From Owenia fusiformis (Eukaryota; Annelida; Polychaeta; Sabellida; Oweniidae), in assembly GCA_903813345.2 (NCBI GenBank), contig CAIIXF020000001.1, positions 39,713,366-39,777,365 of the forward strand: 64,000 bases of DNA, in the 5' to 3' direction. Shown piece after piece: positions 12,308 through 24,436 of the stretch. A program made the position numbers and the translations under genes. Position 1 is the first letter of the stretch, and each line of letters opens with the position of its first letter. Below the pieces are notes generated by a model. It worked only from the letters and a program-made list of their open reading frames with translations, searched no databases and was not told where the DNA came from.

Positions 12308-14583
12308 GATTCTAAAACTAATTGACCAAACTGAGTGCTCTAAAACGGTAGAGCATTGATTGACCGAAGTGTTAAAATTCACTTCAGAACTGAATGACCA
12401 AAGTGCTCCGACATTTGCAATTCTTATTGATTGATCAAAGTTTTCCGACTTTTACAACTGATTGACTACAGCTGATGGACCAAAGTGTTTTGACTTCAAA
12501 AACTGAATGAGCAAAGTGTTCCAATTGACTAAAGTGTTCTGAATTCCCAGTGATTGATCAAAGTGTTTTAACTGACCGAACTGTTCAAACTTCTACAACT
12601 GATTGACCAAAGTGTTCCGACTTTTACAGCTGATTGATCAAAGTGTTCTAATTGACAGAAGTGTTCAAACTTCTACAGCTGATTGACCAAAGTGTTTCGA
12701 CTTTTACAGCTGATTGACCAGTGTTCTAATTGACCGCAGTGTTTAGACATCTACAATAACAACTGACTGACCAAAGTGTTCCGACTTTTACAGCTGATTG
12801 ACCAAAGTGTTTAGACGTCTACAACTGATTGACCAAAGTGTTCAAACTTTACCAGCTGATTGACCAAAGTGTTCCGACATTTGCAATTCTTATTGATTGA
12901 TCAAAGTTTTCCGACTTTTACAACTGATTGACTACAGCTGATGGACCAAAGTGTTTTGACTTCAAAAACTGAATGAGCAAAGTGTTCCAATTGACTAAAG
13001 TGTACTGAATTCCCAGTGATTGATCAAAGTGTTCTAACTGACCGAACTGTTCAAACTTCTACAACTGATTGACCAAAGTGTTCAAACTTTTACAGCTGAT
13101 TGACCAAAGTGTTTCGACTTCTACAGCTGATTGAGCAAAATATTTAGACTTCTACAACTGATTGACCAAAGTGTTCCAACTTTTCCAGCTGATTGACCAA
13201 AGTGTTTCGACTTCTACAGCTGATTGAGCAAAATATTTAGACTTCTACAACTGATTGACCAAAGTGTTCCGACTTTCACAGCTGATTCACGACCAAAGTG
13301 TTCCCATTTTTACAACTGATCGACCAAAGTGTTCAGATTTCTACTACTGATTGACCAAAGTGTTCTAATTGACCGAAGTGTTCAAACTTCAACAGAGGCT
13401 TGACCAAAGTGTTCCGATTTTTATAGCTGATTGACCAAAGTGCTTAGACTTCTACAACTGACTGACCAAAGAGTTCTGACTTCTACACCTGATTGAGAAA
13501 AATGTTCCGACTTCAAAAACTGATTGACCAAAGTGTTCTGACTTCTTCAGCTAATTGACGGAAGTGTTCCGACATTTACAACTGATTGACCAAAGAATTC
13601 CAACTTTTATCACTGATTGACCAAAGTGTTCCGACTATTAAAGCTAATTGACCAAAGTGTTTAGACTTCTACAACTGACTGACTAAAGTGTTCCGATTTT
13701 TACAGCTGATTGACCAAAGTGTTCTAATTGACCGAAGTGTTCAAACTTCTACAGCTGATTGACCAAAGTGTTTCGACTTTTACAGCTGATTGACCAGTGT
13801 TCTAATTGACCGCAGTGTTCAGACATCTACAATAACAACTGACTGACCAAAGTGTTCCGACTTTTACAGCTGATTGACCAAAGTGTTTAGACTTCTACAA
13901 CTGATTAACCAAAGTGTTCCAACTTTTCCAGCTGATTGACCAAAGTGTTCTGACATTTATAACTGATTGACCAAAGAATTCCAACTTTTATCACTGATTG
14001 ACCAAAGTGTTCTGACTTTAAAAGGTAATTGACCAAAGTGTTTAGACTTCTACAACTGATTGACAAAAATGTTCCGACTTTTACAGCTGATTGGCAAAAG
14101 TGTTCTGATTGATTGAAGTGTTCAAACTTTTACAGCTGATTGACCAAAGTGTTTCGACTTCTACAGCTGATTGAGCAAAATGTTCTGACTTCAAAAACTG
14201 ATTGACCAAAGTGTTTCTGACTTCTTCAGCTGATTGACGAAAGTGTTCCGACATTTACAACTGATTCACCAAAGACTTCAAACTTTTATCACTGATAGAC
14301 CAAAGGGTTCCAACTTCTATAACGGATTGACTAAAGCCTTCTGACTTTGACAATTGATTGACCAAAGCGTTCTGACTTTTACATATGATTGACCAAAGTG
14401 TTCCGACTTTGACATCTGATTGACCAAAGTGTTCCTACTTCTACAATTGATTGACCAAAGTATTTATACTTGATTGAAGAAAGTGTTCCGACTTTTTAAA
14501 ATTGATTGATCAAAGCGTTCTAACTTTTACAATTGATTGACCAAAGCGTTCTGATTTTTACATCTAATTGGCCAAAGTGTTCT
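12308..14583 (+). repeat. 31-bp satellite, forward-oriented block
   Basis: The core TGATTGACCAAAGTGTTC recurs about every 31 bases, followed by a variable CGACTTTTACAGC-type half. There are roughly 70 units with substitutions, and some units are shortened by deletion. Higher-order structure is visible: about 200 bp starting at 12408 recurs nearly unchanged at 12874 (offset 466, about 15 units), and a block near 12600-12770 recurs near 13690-13850. No ORF of interest. This block is joined head-on to the reverse block that follows. Confidence 0.97.
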
Positions 14584-15806
14584 AAACATTTGGTCAATCA
14601 GATTTCAAAGTCGGAACACTTTGGTCAAGCAATTGTAAAAGTAGGTACACTTTCTTTAATCAGTTGCACTTTGGTAAATCAGATGTTAAAGTCGGAACAC
14701 TTTGGTCAATTAGATGTAAAAGTTGGAACACTTTGATCAATCAATATTACAAGTCAGAACACTTCGCTCAATCAGATGCTAAAGTCGGAACCCTTTGGTC
14801 AATCAGATGGAAAAGTCGGAACACTTTGGTCAATCAATTGTAAAAGTAGGAACACTTTCTTCAATTAGTTGAAAAAGTCGGAACACTTTGGTCAATCAGA
14901 TGTAAAAGTCGGAACACTTTGGACAATCAATTTTAGAAGTCGGAACACTTTCTACATTCAGTTAATTGTAACACTTTGGTCAATCAGATGTAAAAGTCGG
15001 AACACCTGCTTCAATTAGATGTTACAGTCGAAACACTTTGGTCGATCAGTTGTAAAAGTTGCATTACTTTGATCAATCAGATGTAAAAGATGTAAAAACA
15101 CTTTGGTCGATCAGATGTAAAAGTCAGAACACTTTGGTCAATCAATATTACAAGTCAGAACACTTTGGTCAATCAGATGTTAATGTCGGAACACTTTGGT
15201 CAATCAGATGTAAAAGTCGGAACACTTTGGTCAATCAGATGTAAAAGTCGGAACACTTTGGTCAATCAATATCACAAGTCGGACCACTTTGGTCAATCGT
15301 TTGTAAAAGTCGGAACACTTTGGTCAATCAATATTACAAGTCGGAACACTTTGGTCAATCAGATGTAAAAGTCGGAACACTTTGGTCAATCAGATGTAAA
15401 AGTCGGAACACTTTGGTCAATCATATGTAAACGTAGGAACACTTTCTTCAATTAGTTGTAAAAGTCGGAACACTTTCTTCAATTAGTTGTGAAAGTCGGA
15501 ACACTTTGGTCGATTAGATATAAAAGTCAGAACACTTTGCTTAATCAATTGTAAAAGTCGGAACACTTTCTTCAATCAGATGTTAAAGTCGAAACACTTT
15601 GTTTAATCAGATGTTAAAGTCGGAACACTTTGGTTAATCAATTGTAAAAGTCAGATTACTTTTGATCAATCAGATGTAAAGGCCGGAACACTTTGGTCAA
15701 TTAATTTTAGAAGTCGTAACACTTTCTTCAATCAGTTGTAACATTTTGGTCAATCAGATGGAAAAGTCGGAACACTTTGCTTCAATCAGTTGTTAAAGTC
15801 GGAACA
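14584..15806 (-). repeat. 31-bp satellite, reverse-oriented block
   Basis: Here the same unit reads as its reverse complement on the plus strand: GAACACTTTGGTCAATCA followed by GATGTAAAAGTCG. About 39 units. Orientation changes abruptly at about 14575-14595, where GGCCAAAGTGTTC is followed by TTTGGTCAATCAG. Units in this block look more uniform than in the forward block, suggesting later expansion or conversion. Frames at 14533-14736, 15059-15244 and 15165-15368 are satellite read-through, not genes. Confidence 0.97.
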
Positions 15807-15925
15807 CTTACTATTACTATTCTTTGCTTTGTGGGAGTAAACAACACTACTGATGTAACCTTTGATATAACTATACATGCCTTCTTATACTTTGTGATTA
15901 AGGTTAGGGCTGCAACAGTAAGGAG

Positions 15926-15975
15926 GTGTTGAGAACTTGTCGGAGAATGAGAAGTCAAATGCAAGGTACAGAAAG
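15926..15975 (+). other. Possible upstream exon of the OTU fragment
   Basis: An open frame ending ATGCAAG is followed by GTACAG, a usable splice donor at 15976. Joining in this frame leaves one base over, which is the phase the OTU exon at 16170 requires. The encoded stretch is arginine-rich and not recognised. The start lies somewhere between the satellite edge and here; this rests only on phase and donor. Confidence 0.25.
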
Positions 15976-16169
15976 TGCAAATGTAATAAACGATTATAGT
16001 TTCTCATCCACTGTACACTGTTCAACTCTACCAAATTTTGGAAGTAACTTGAAACTAGAAACTTTATTTCAGCATTTTGTCCTCATACTATGTCTATTAA
16101 ACGATTGTGTTGTCATAGTGCACCACATTTTTTATATGAGATTCACAAATTTTATTTTTTATTATTCAG

Positions 16170-16337
16170 AGGATTTGCTCAACTTTTATGCGCTGCAACG
16201 CGCATTGTTGGAATCTATGATTAGTGGAAATGACAAAGAGCAGACAATGGCGGAGACAGCAGCAAATCACGGCCTTAGTGTTATAGAAAATGATAGTGAT
16301 GGTAATTGCCTGCTCCATGCATTGGTTAACCAACTGA
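16170..16337 (+). pseudogene. OTU-family cysteine protease exon fragment
   Basis: The segment follows a good acceptor (pyrimidine-rich, then TATTCAG at 16163-16169). It encodes an alpha-helical lead-in (YALQRALLESM), then GLSVIENDSDGNCLLHAL. D-x-D-G-N-C is the catalytic loop of OTU deubiquitinases, with the nucleophile Cys codon at 16307-16309. The helix after the Cys (LHALVNQL) also fits. Only the first third of an OTU domain is present and the catalytic His region is absent. After about 16340 the frame enters unrelated inverted-repeat sequence and stops at 16387. Downstream exons are not in view. OTU domains also occur in transposons such as some Helitrons, so this may be an exon of a host gene, or more likely a relic, lying between a satellite and a truncated transposon. 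Confidence 0.7.
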
Positions 16338-16344
16338 AGCATCA

Positions 16345-16485
16345 TAGTTGTTGGATTTACACTAGAGCCCCAAGACGTCTTAGCTAAAACGTTTTAGCGT
16401 TAAAACGTTTTACAAATGTAATGTAAATCCAGATTTTCTCAAGAGCTCTCGGCTAATAATATTAGCTAAAACGTTTCATGACCCT
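16345..16485. repeat. Small inverted-repeat sequence after the OTU fragment
   Basis: TGGATTTACA (about 16352) pairs with TGTAAATCCA (about 16422). Between and after them are repeated AGCTAAAACGTTT and GTTAAAACGTTTTA phrases. This probably marks an insertion that truncated the OTU frame. No family was recognised. Confidence 0.5.
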
Positions 16486-16489
16486 AGAT

Positions 16490-17036
16490 TTATATGTCTT
16501 TACGATGGAACAAATTCACAAGAACTCGTGTATTTGAAAAAACTAAACTCAGTACCCCAGTAAGAAACTGGATATTGTATCTCTGGAGAATGAAAAATGG
16601 GAAAATTTGGAGTCATAAGAATAAATTCAAGTAGCATGTCTTATCATGTCTTATATACACGTTATCCCCCCCTCCATCCTATCCCCCTCCATCCAATATT
16701 AATTTATTTCGATTTTTTTTGTATAACGCATGGAAATTAACTTTAAAAAGTGAGCAATGTCATTAGTGTTGTGATAGTAACGTCCCTTATACCTATTTAT
16801 TACAGGTCGTGTAGACCATTGTTGCCCGATTTATAGGAAAAACATTGACTTTTGCACGTTGTTGATGATGCGCCTTTTTTAATAGATCTCATATCTTAGA
16901 AGGGTATCAGTCCATGCACTGCACTGCACCTATTCATTTGGCAATTCAGTTGAAAATCTTCCAAATCGTTTGAGTTTTCTTGCAGAAATCGCCTAATCCC
17001 CCCCCCTCCATCCATTTTGTACGATCACCGGCCGTG
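16490..17036. mobile_element. Truncated foldback element, copy 3
   Basis: The segment matches the centre and right arm of the foldback at 5203-6219. Shared features include AGTAAGAAACTGGAT, the doubled C-rich CCCCCCTCCATCC runs, AGGTCGTGTAGACCATTGTTG and the terminal GATCACCGGCCGTG. The left arm is missing. It is more diverged than copies 1 and 2, indicating an older insertion. Confidence 0.85.
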
Positions 17037-18140
17037 TAATTGGTTATATCTCAAGCCAGGGTTGTTGAAAATTATTCTATTATATATCATTTTATTGCGA
17101 ATTAAATTAAATCTTTAAAATGACAGATCATTGTTGGTGTTTCTGTTAAAAAATAATATTGGCTAGGGGTATTTTTGGCCCACCCTGTATATTATAAGAT
17201 ATTTTGTAACCATGTATGATATATTGTAATAAAATTATACATAGTATACTCGCCTATTTTATTATCATTGTGTTTTATACTTGTTAAAGGGTCAGTATCT
17301 GTATTTCTGACATTATTTAAAGAATTCGACCCACTCTTTCTGTTTTGTAAATATCAAAACTTCAATATTTTTCAGGTGTATGTAGAATGGGAAATAATCG
17401 CCTATTGACATGAGATAAATAATCGGACGGTAAAAATGCTATGCTACATATTATGAATAAATTGTGCTACTTTAAATGCATAGGCCGGGTGTGTATATTT
17501 GAAATTTATTAAATAATAAATATACACGTATTGTATACTTTCAAGATAACGCGTTGATATTAATAGGAGCACCAAAGGTTTTCTCTATCAACATGGAAAT
17601 AAAAGCAGCTCGTATGATGTACAATACTGATTGTATAATCTAGAAAATGTAAATATTATGTCCATATGTTACATGTTAGGTTATATGTAATAAAGAAAAT
17701 ATCACTGAATCTATTAACTTGTATTGTGCTTTAATTGCATGACTCACATTACGAGATAGCTTTATTAATTTATTGGTGATTTAGTTTTAGAAAAGAAAAA
17801 GAATCCCCAGCATAATTCTGGTTAACGCACAAAGAACAACATCACCCACCTACCTTTAAAATGTTATTGTAACAATCCAATATCCACAATTAATAAGATA
17901 TTTTATTCATAGTGACCCTTATATACGATATGATAGGAAACTGCCTTTTATAAAAACATATGGAAGTCGGAACCTGAAATTACTTATATTAAAGTAGAAA
18001 TAACAACCAGTGATGAAGCCGTAATTTGACGTAACGAAACGTATAACATAACGAAGTAAAAATATAAAACTCTACCAGAATAACAGGAGCCACCTTTTTT
18101 AATAAAATAAATCCAACCACAAAATGATTAAAAAACTAAC
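17037..18140. other. No gene seen; one solo transposon-end-like motif
   Basis: At 17160-17190 the minus strand reads TACAGGGTGGGCCAAAAATA, similar to the ends of the element at 24437-25434, but no partner end is visible. The rest is AT-rich with no exon I can support. Confidence 0.4.
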
Positions 18141-18265
18141 GTGGACATCTATCGAGTGTATTCGAAGACATAAGTAAACTAAGAATACTTGGGTCAGGTC
18201 AGTATACTTCGGCAAGAGTCAGAATAGATGGGTAGCCAAGAATACTTGGGCCTTCACACGCGTAC
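18141..18265 (-). repeat. Right member of an inverted repeat pair (partner 10562-10686)
   Basis: This is the reverse complement of the 10562-10686 sequence, including GGACATCTATCGAGTGTATT and GAATACTTGGGCCTTCACAC. No further extension of the match was seen on the outer side, so this may be two insertions of one short element rather than the ends of one 7.7-kb element. Confidence 0.85.
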
Positions 18266-21099
18266 TTGATTATTGTAAGGGAAACACTGATTGAAAGCAT
18301 TCGTGGAAAGAGATTTTACATCAATAAAAATTAAAAATATATGACTATGTTTGCCTCCTTGGCATAATTAAAGTAGTGTGTATATGTACATATCTATTGC
18401 GATTTATATAAAGGAGATGAATGTATGTATTTATTACTTAGTGAAATTGGAAAAAATGGATATGTACAAAAAGAAACGATCCCCTTTTCTTGACGAATGC
18501 CTTAGCTGCCGCGTAAATGCACTTCGAGATTGACAAAAGTGGTCAGATCGGACATGTACATTACGTAAACTTTACCAGCAATGCAACTGATTCAAATCAA
18601 AAGTACCTCCTTATAAATCGGACTATATGGATGATTTTTTTCTTTGTCAATCGCCTGTAGCGATATTTCAGAAATGATAACAACTGGGATGATTTCTTTG
18701 TGAACCAGAGAACCATGAATAGATATATCTAATAATGATTAGCAGGTCTGTACTATATGACCTTGCTTTCAAATGCACAATATTAATTGCCAATGACTGA
18801 TTCCTAAAAGTGTATGAAATTAAAAATGTATAATTGATTTTTCTAAGGAAATCGTTCAGTCAACTAAAGGGGATTAGATAAACTTTATATTGCATCAAAG
18901 ATTACGAGGTTTCCAAGCAAAATGATTGAATTTGGAAGACGTTGAAAAATTGAGGTTTCATTTGATGGGACGTTGAATGTCACAAGAACTTCGGACAAAA
19001 CTTCGGACATATAATTTTTTATTCTTATATTGGGAAAGTGATTTAGTTTCGATTATTACTTTAGATCTAAGATCATCAATATCTAATCGTCACTTCTCCG
19101 GTTCTGAAGGAAATTTACTTGGTATCCATGATAAATGCACAATCGAGCAGAAGAACAAGGTCTTCAATTGAATAAAACTATCTAGTATTCACTCGATACA
19201 AAAAATAATTTAAAGCTATAATTGTGATCTACTGGCGTGATGATATAGTATCACGTTTCTTTAAATCAGAATGCTTGAACTAGTTGAAGATGGACAGGTT
19301 TGATCAATCGTCTTAGCGTGCTACGTCAAGATCGATGTTGTTCCACAATCCTTACAACTACCATTTGTCCAAAATCCACGATGCAGAAAAGGTGGTAACT
19401 GGTGCGAGGGCTACAACGATTTGCGGTGATATCAATTATCTTAAAGCTTCCAAAAACAATATGACGATTAATTTAAGAACTTCCAAGTGAGGATTAGCCT
19501 TACGAAAATAACTTATCAGTACGGTAATGTCATGGGATACGATCCCGGGGATATAGCTCGTACGTGATTCCTTATTCCTCATCTCTCGCCTGTCTATAAA
19601 TTCCCTTTGATGCCAACACCAGGGTAATCATGGTCGCCTAAGAACATTTAGTATTAATGCGATAACACGACTGGTTCAATATTTGAAATATTAGAAGTCC
19701 CTTTGTAAATGAAGTTAAAAGAGTCCATAAAATGTCGAGAAAGTGCCACAAAGAACTAGTAGGGGCAAAAATAACATTAATTTTATGTGGTATGTTATTA
19801 TTCACATTAGCTTTGTTAGATTGAAATGTGATATTTTTAACTGTTTAGGGGCCTTACAGGGAAGAACACTTTTTTAATGGCGGCCCCAGTAAAACAAACG
19901 ATCTCCGATTGTATGGTCCCAGGTGTGCATTAATATTGGCAAATTTGCTGCACGTCACGTTGTTTTAACGTAACGATCCATTACGGAGAGCTACAATTTA
20001 CATGATCAAAAAGTGTGACATACATTATGAGCATTTTTGGCAATTAAATATTGAGATTAAATACTGTAGATCAATAGCTAGCAAATTCCAAAGATGTCTT
20101 GTTTTTTCAGTTTGTTGTATTCTCAACAGCTTAAGCTGAAACCAGCTTATTCATGTAGATAATCATAGTACCTGTACGTATATTTACAGCTGGTACCGCG
20201 AATGCATATCACACCTTTTTAAACGTCAAATAACGAACAAATAACTTAATGTATACGAACTGACATTGTCATCTCTGGATTAACAAACTTGCCAGAAACA
20301 CGTAGATATAACAATCCTTTTCATTTGACATCATATCGCCGAGATATCGTAACATATCTATGAGACTACACAACTCAAGGGGCCTATCAGCCACCTTAAA
20401 AGAGCAAATAAAGAGTAATTTCCTTACATTGACTTACTCATTACTAAGTCATTGTTTTATGAAAGCCGATACACTTTGGGGAGGCATCTACAAATTCTAC
20501 ATCTCTAACGGTTATATTGACTTATCAGGTAAGCCCTCATTGGTAGTAACATCTTACTTTGGAGGGTCGATAAATTAGTTCGTTTCATCGTACTTCTCTT
20601 ACTCTACAGCATGACTAATAGTTCCAATTCTGAACAGGTGTAATATAAGTCTTGTGTGGTTAATCATCTGTATAAATGAATCTGTACCTTTTGTTTCTTA
20701 TGTTAAGTTATGTAAGATTGCATTATGAAGCGTTCTAAACTTGATGAATCTCGCCATGGTACTCGACATTGAAATATGTAAACCCTTTGGCATTTACAGA
20801 CTAAATCAATACCCTTATATATGCATTATAAAATCCAGTTCAGCAATAATAATCCCTATATAAACTTGACTTATGACTTCCAGGTGACGGCATCCTCGAG
20901 CACAATTATCTTTCTTCGAATCATCCTACACGCCAAAATCAATGTGCTTTAACAACATAATCGATCTACGACGTCAAATTAATTACAACAAACGTGCATA
21001 GCCATTCCCAAAACTCCGATGGAGATGGTTTCTGCTGATGAATATGACGTTTTATCAGAAAATAATCATAATGTTTGAATGGCAAATGGTGTCAGCATG
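18266..21099. other. AT-rich stretch without recognisable gene
   Basis: No protein-like frame, tandem repeat or strong inverted repeat could be supported. Short frames (18977-19171, 20360-20578) have no recognisable content. Confidence 0.5.
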
Positions 21100-21350
21100 C
21101 GGTTGGAGATGACGGACGTAATTACGTCCTTTGGCCTTTGTTTGTTTGAATTCTCAACGGCTAGTTTCAAAATATAACACGTCATCGTAATGTTTTAATC
21201 GATGTTAAATTATTCCTTACATATTTCTTTTTCTTGTGAAATATAGATTTTAGAAAAATTTTGAACCGCCATTGAATGACGTCATTTGTCTGTCGATTTG
21301 ATCAACCAGTGACGCTGTCCTCTCAATACACATTAGCATTATAGACATAT
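21100..21350 (+). repeat. Dispersed repeat D, copy 1 (partner 48140-48430)
   Basis: Phrases CGGCTAGTTTCAAA, TGTTTTAATCGAT, ATTTTGAACCGCCATTGA, ATGACGTCATTTGT and CTGTCGATTTGATCAACCAG recur in order and orientation at 48140-48430. The match includes the TGACGTCA palindrome. No coding potential. Confidence 0.75.
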
Positions 21351-23029
21351 GTCTTCCCTGAACCTTGCGGTTTCCCCCTCTTTGCCAACATGGTTTTTCA
21401 AGCATTGATCAAAATTGTACATTGTGTTCATGTATTAAGGTTTTAAAATTATTAACATCGTCTTCCAAGTATATATTTTCTGCTTTTGGTGTTCTTCTAT
21501 GGGTATTTACAGTTCATAAATCGTAACATTTTAGGGGTCGATGGTTTAATGGTATAATTATTCCAAAATGTTCCGATTAAGCTTACATTTATCAAATAGC
21601 CATTTTCTGAGTTATGTGAGGATGTTATCAATTTAGGCCTGGTAAGAAAAAGGCAATACGAAACTGTTGCCATTGTAAACGCATTAGTGATATGATCCGG
21701 GTACAAAGTCAATCTATGGAAAAATTGCAATGTTTGTTTTGCGCCATCAAAGTGTACATCTGCGAGCCATTATTTTGCCGGTCATTTTTTTCGGGTAATC
21801 GTGATAAAAACACGTTCGAGTCTTGGAAATCTTTCTACCAGATATGGTTTTGAATGAACTTAAAATCACAATGAAAAACATCCTGTAACCCTTTTCTAGG
21901 ATCCGTAAGAGATGATAACGCACAATATAGCTATAGACTTCAAGACTAAATCATTGAACATCAAGTCAACATTTTCCGACCTTTCGACTTAGACCAATCA
22001 CTAAATCAGCAATGTTTCCTATCTTTGACCATATCAAACATTGTGTTTGCACAGCTAGAAGAGATACCATGGGACTTAATTAGAAAGAAGTAGATGAAAT
22101 AATTTATAACTCTATATGCAATTTAGAAGATTACCTGATATTGACGTATTGGTAAATCAAGTAAATAGGTAGTTTGCAGCGGACTGCATGTAGCATATAT
22201 GGGCGGCTTGCTCAATATACTATTAAACCTATTATCTTCCATCATAAGAGTTACTCTGATTTTCCCTAATCGATAGCCATATTCGCTGCTTTAAATCAGT
22301 TGTCAAATCCACTTTACTCTATTATTACTAAGCCATGGAAATTATTTTTCGATGTCGTTGGATGTCGTGGTTGATTAGACCATATAGGAGTCGTTCACTT
22401 GGACTTGCTTTTCCTTGTTCACCGGTGTCATAATTCATGTTATAAACCTAATTGACTCGATTGTAATAGTGGCTTTGAGTTCTCTCAACTCTGTCAAAAA
22501 TGCAATAATGTTCAAATCAAGCTGAGGTTTCAATAATATTTTCAATTTCATCTCGTGTACGATCTGGGTCAACGTGTATTTATTATCCTTCAATATTAAT
22601 CTAATGTATACCATCTTTCATATTCCGACAAATTGAACTCCAGATTGGCATCAACCCCAACGCAATACGAAACTCCACTGCTTCCGATCTCTCTTAGGGA
22701 GAATCCTTAATTGAATGCCAAAACGACTGATGTTCTCAATTCTAATGTACCATCAGTCAAATATAAGACACACTGAAGGAAAAGTATATCGAAACATTTT
22801 CCCTGTTGATATAGCTTAATATGAAATATCCCATTGAATACTAATTTAACGTTATCATGTATCTCTTTGATTAAAACTATTGTTTAAAAGGAAAATGGGT
22901 AGTTACATTGATATTTTGAACAAAACATACATCATATGTTTTATTTATTGTTTTGAATCGTCTCAGATTTCTTAAAAAAATCATGATGCGCATTAAGCCC
23001 ACACTTAAGGTACAGTGTACATTTATATT
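21351..23029. other. No gene seen
   Basis: AT-rich sequence in which I found no exon or repeat strong enough to call. The frame at 21497-21730 (minus) is unremarkable. Confidence 0.45.
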
Positions 23030-23345
23030 TGTTTGACAAATCCCACCGAACAAAACATATTTTGATTATTAGTGGCCATCTTGAAAATTCTTTCTTGAGC
23101 AGAGCTTGTTTGTCCCTAGGCATCAACATGTAAACCATATCCGTTAATTAGCATTTGAGTTATCAAAGATTACATTTCTTTTTTTATGGAAAATGGCAGC
23201 CATTTGGAATTGAGCGGTCATATTGAAAATTCCTTTTGAGCAGAGGTCCTTCACACATAAGGCATAAGCCTATAAAATTTTAATTAATTCTGTCAACCGG
23301 TATTCGGACACACTAACGGACGGACGGACGTCTTGTAATATATAC
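23030..23345 (+). repeat. Dispersed repeat B (ATGGCGGCCATTTTG / GACGG type), copy 1
   Basis: The segment starts near TCCCACCGAACAAAAC, carries GGCCATCTTGAAAATTC, GAGCAGAGCTTGTTTGTCCC, TTTGAGTTATCAAAGATTAC and GAAAATGGCAGCCATTTGG, and ends in ACGGACGGACGGACG. The same modules recur at 47300-48125 and in tandem at 48480-48905. The outer TCCCACCGAAC appears inverted at the right end of the 48-kb copy (GTTCGGTGGGATA), which suggests terminal inverted repeats. Confidence 0.8.
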
Positions 23346-23529
23346 TGTAGATACACTGTCCCACATGTTTTGTTAAAGAGCGACTGAAGCATACAATCTT
23401 TCCACCAAGATAAACTCAGACCAACATTTGGATATCTACATCATGTAGTTAGATTATAATTGATTTTATTTATTTGTCATATCCAGTATTAAATTATTAT
23501 AGGTTTAAACCCATATTAATATTGAAGTC

Positions 23530-23592
23530 ATATTGACGGACGGACGGCTTTCCTATATCCCCCTCGAACTTCGTTCGGTGGGATAATAAACA
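23530..23592 (+). repeat. Repeat B 3'-end fragment
   Basis: GACGGACGGACGGCTTTCC is followed by ATCCCCCTCGAACTTCG and TTCGGTGGGATAAT, the same module that closes the copy ending at about 48910. Confidence 0.75.
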
Positions 23593-24436
23593 TAGTGTAA
23601 ACTGTCGAAGCGGTCATTTTGAATAAAAATGCATGTATGTATATAGTATCTATATTCGTTTCTCATTAATTAAATTGTAAACCTTCCAGACATTACATCT
23701 GACTTTTGAAGTATAACAAGAGATGGTTGGATGACTGGGTGAGTTAAGATAAGTCGGAGGAATGTTTTCTTTCCTTGTTTCCCATACTTCTCAGTTTTAC
23801 AAGGAAACATGACATTTTGGTTGGTCGCGGAATAAAGAAATGTTGCCCGGTCGTGCTGGTTGAATAACCGACAGAAATTGATCATTCTCTGTTAATGTAA
23901 ATCTGTAAATTTAGTCTGTCTCATGAATTCTTAAATTGATCAATGTAATTGTAATTTGAGATAAACAAAGAACTGTTTTAAGATCATTTTCTGAAAATAC
24001 CTTTCTGACTGTAGTTTCACGTATCTGTCTATGCTTGTTTAATGTTACGAGAACCTGTTTGAGCTTGCCATTTTGTATATCACGATCCATCTCTACACCG
24101 GGACTAACTACCAAGTATTAGGTTTACAATAATACTGCTGAATACAAGCTACCTGTTTCATCTCGCTCACCTGGTGATATCCATTTGGAAAGAGTTACAC
24201 TAGTATGCTAGAGGTACTTCCTTTGCTTTGTTCACGTCAAACTTAACTATGTAATAATGCAAGATTCCTATGTCTGGTTGTGATCGCAGCCATCTTGGGG
24301 TAGTTAGAAGCTGAGTTTGTGCCAATGTGTATGATTAATACATGTACGTAACAATATATATGATTGAGGATGTCAAAATGAAAATCACTGAGCCATATAA
24401 ATTCGTAAAGTTGATAAGGACACGGATCATCACTTA
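23593..24436. other. No gene supported
   Basis: Two adjacent minus-strand frames (23670-23885 and 23911-24114) have moderately protein-like composition, but no recognised domain, signal peptide or splice support. Confidence 0.4.

Noticed and set aside
14533-15368. Serine/asparagine-rich ORFs (three)
   Set aside because: Satellite read-through; the sequence period predicts them exactly.
12308-15806. CRISPR array
   Set aside because: Units are contiguous and diverged 31-mers without unique spacers, orientation changes midway, and the genome is eukaryotic.
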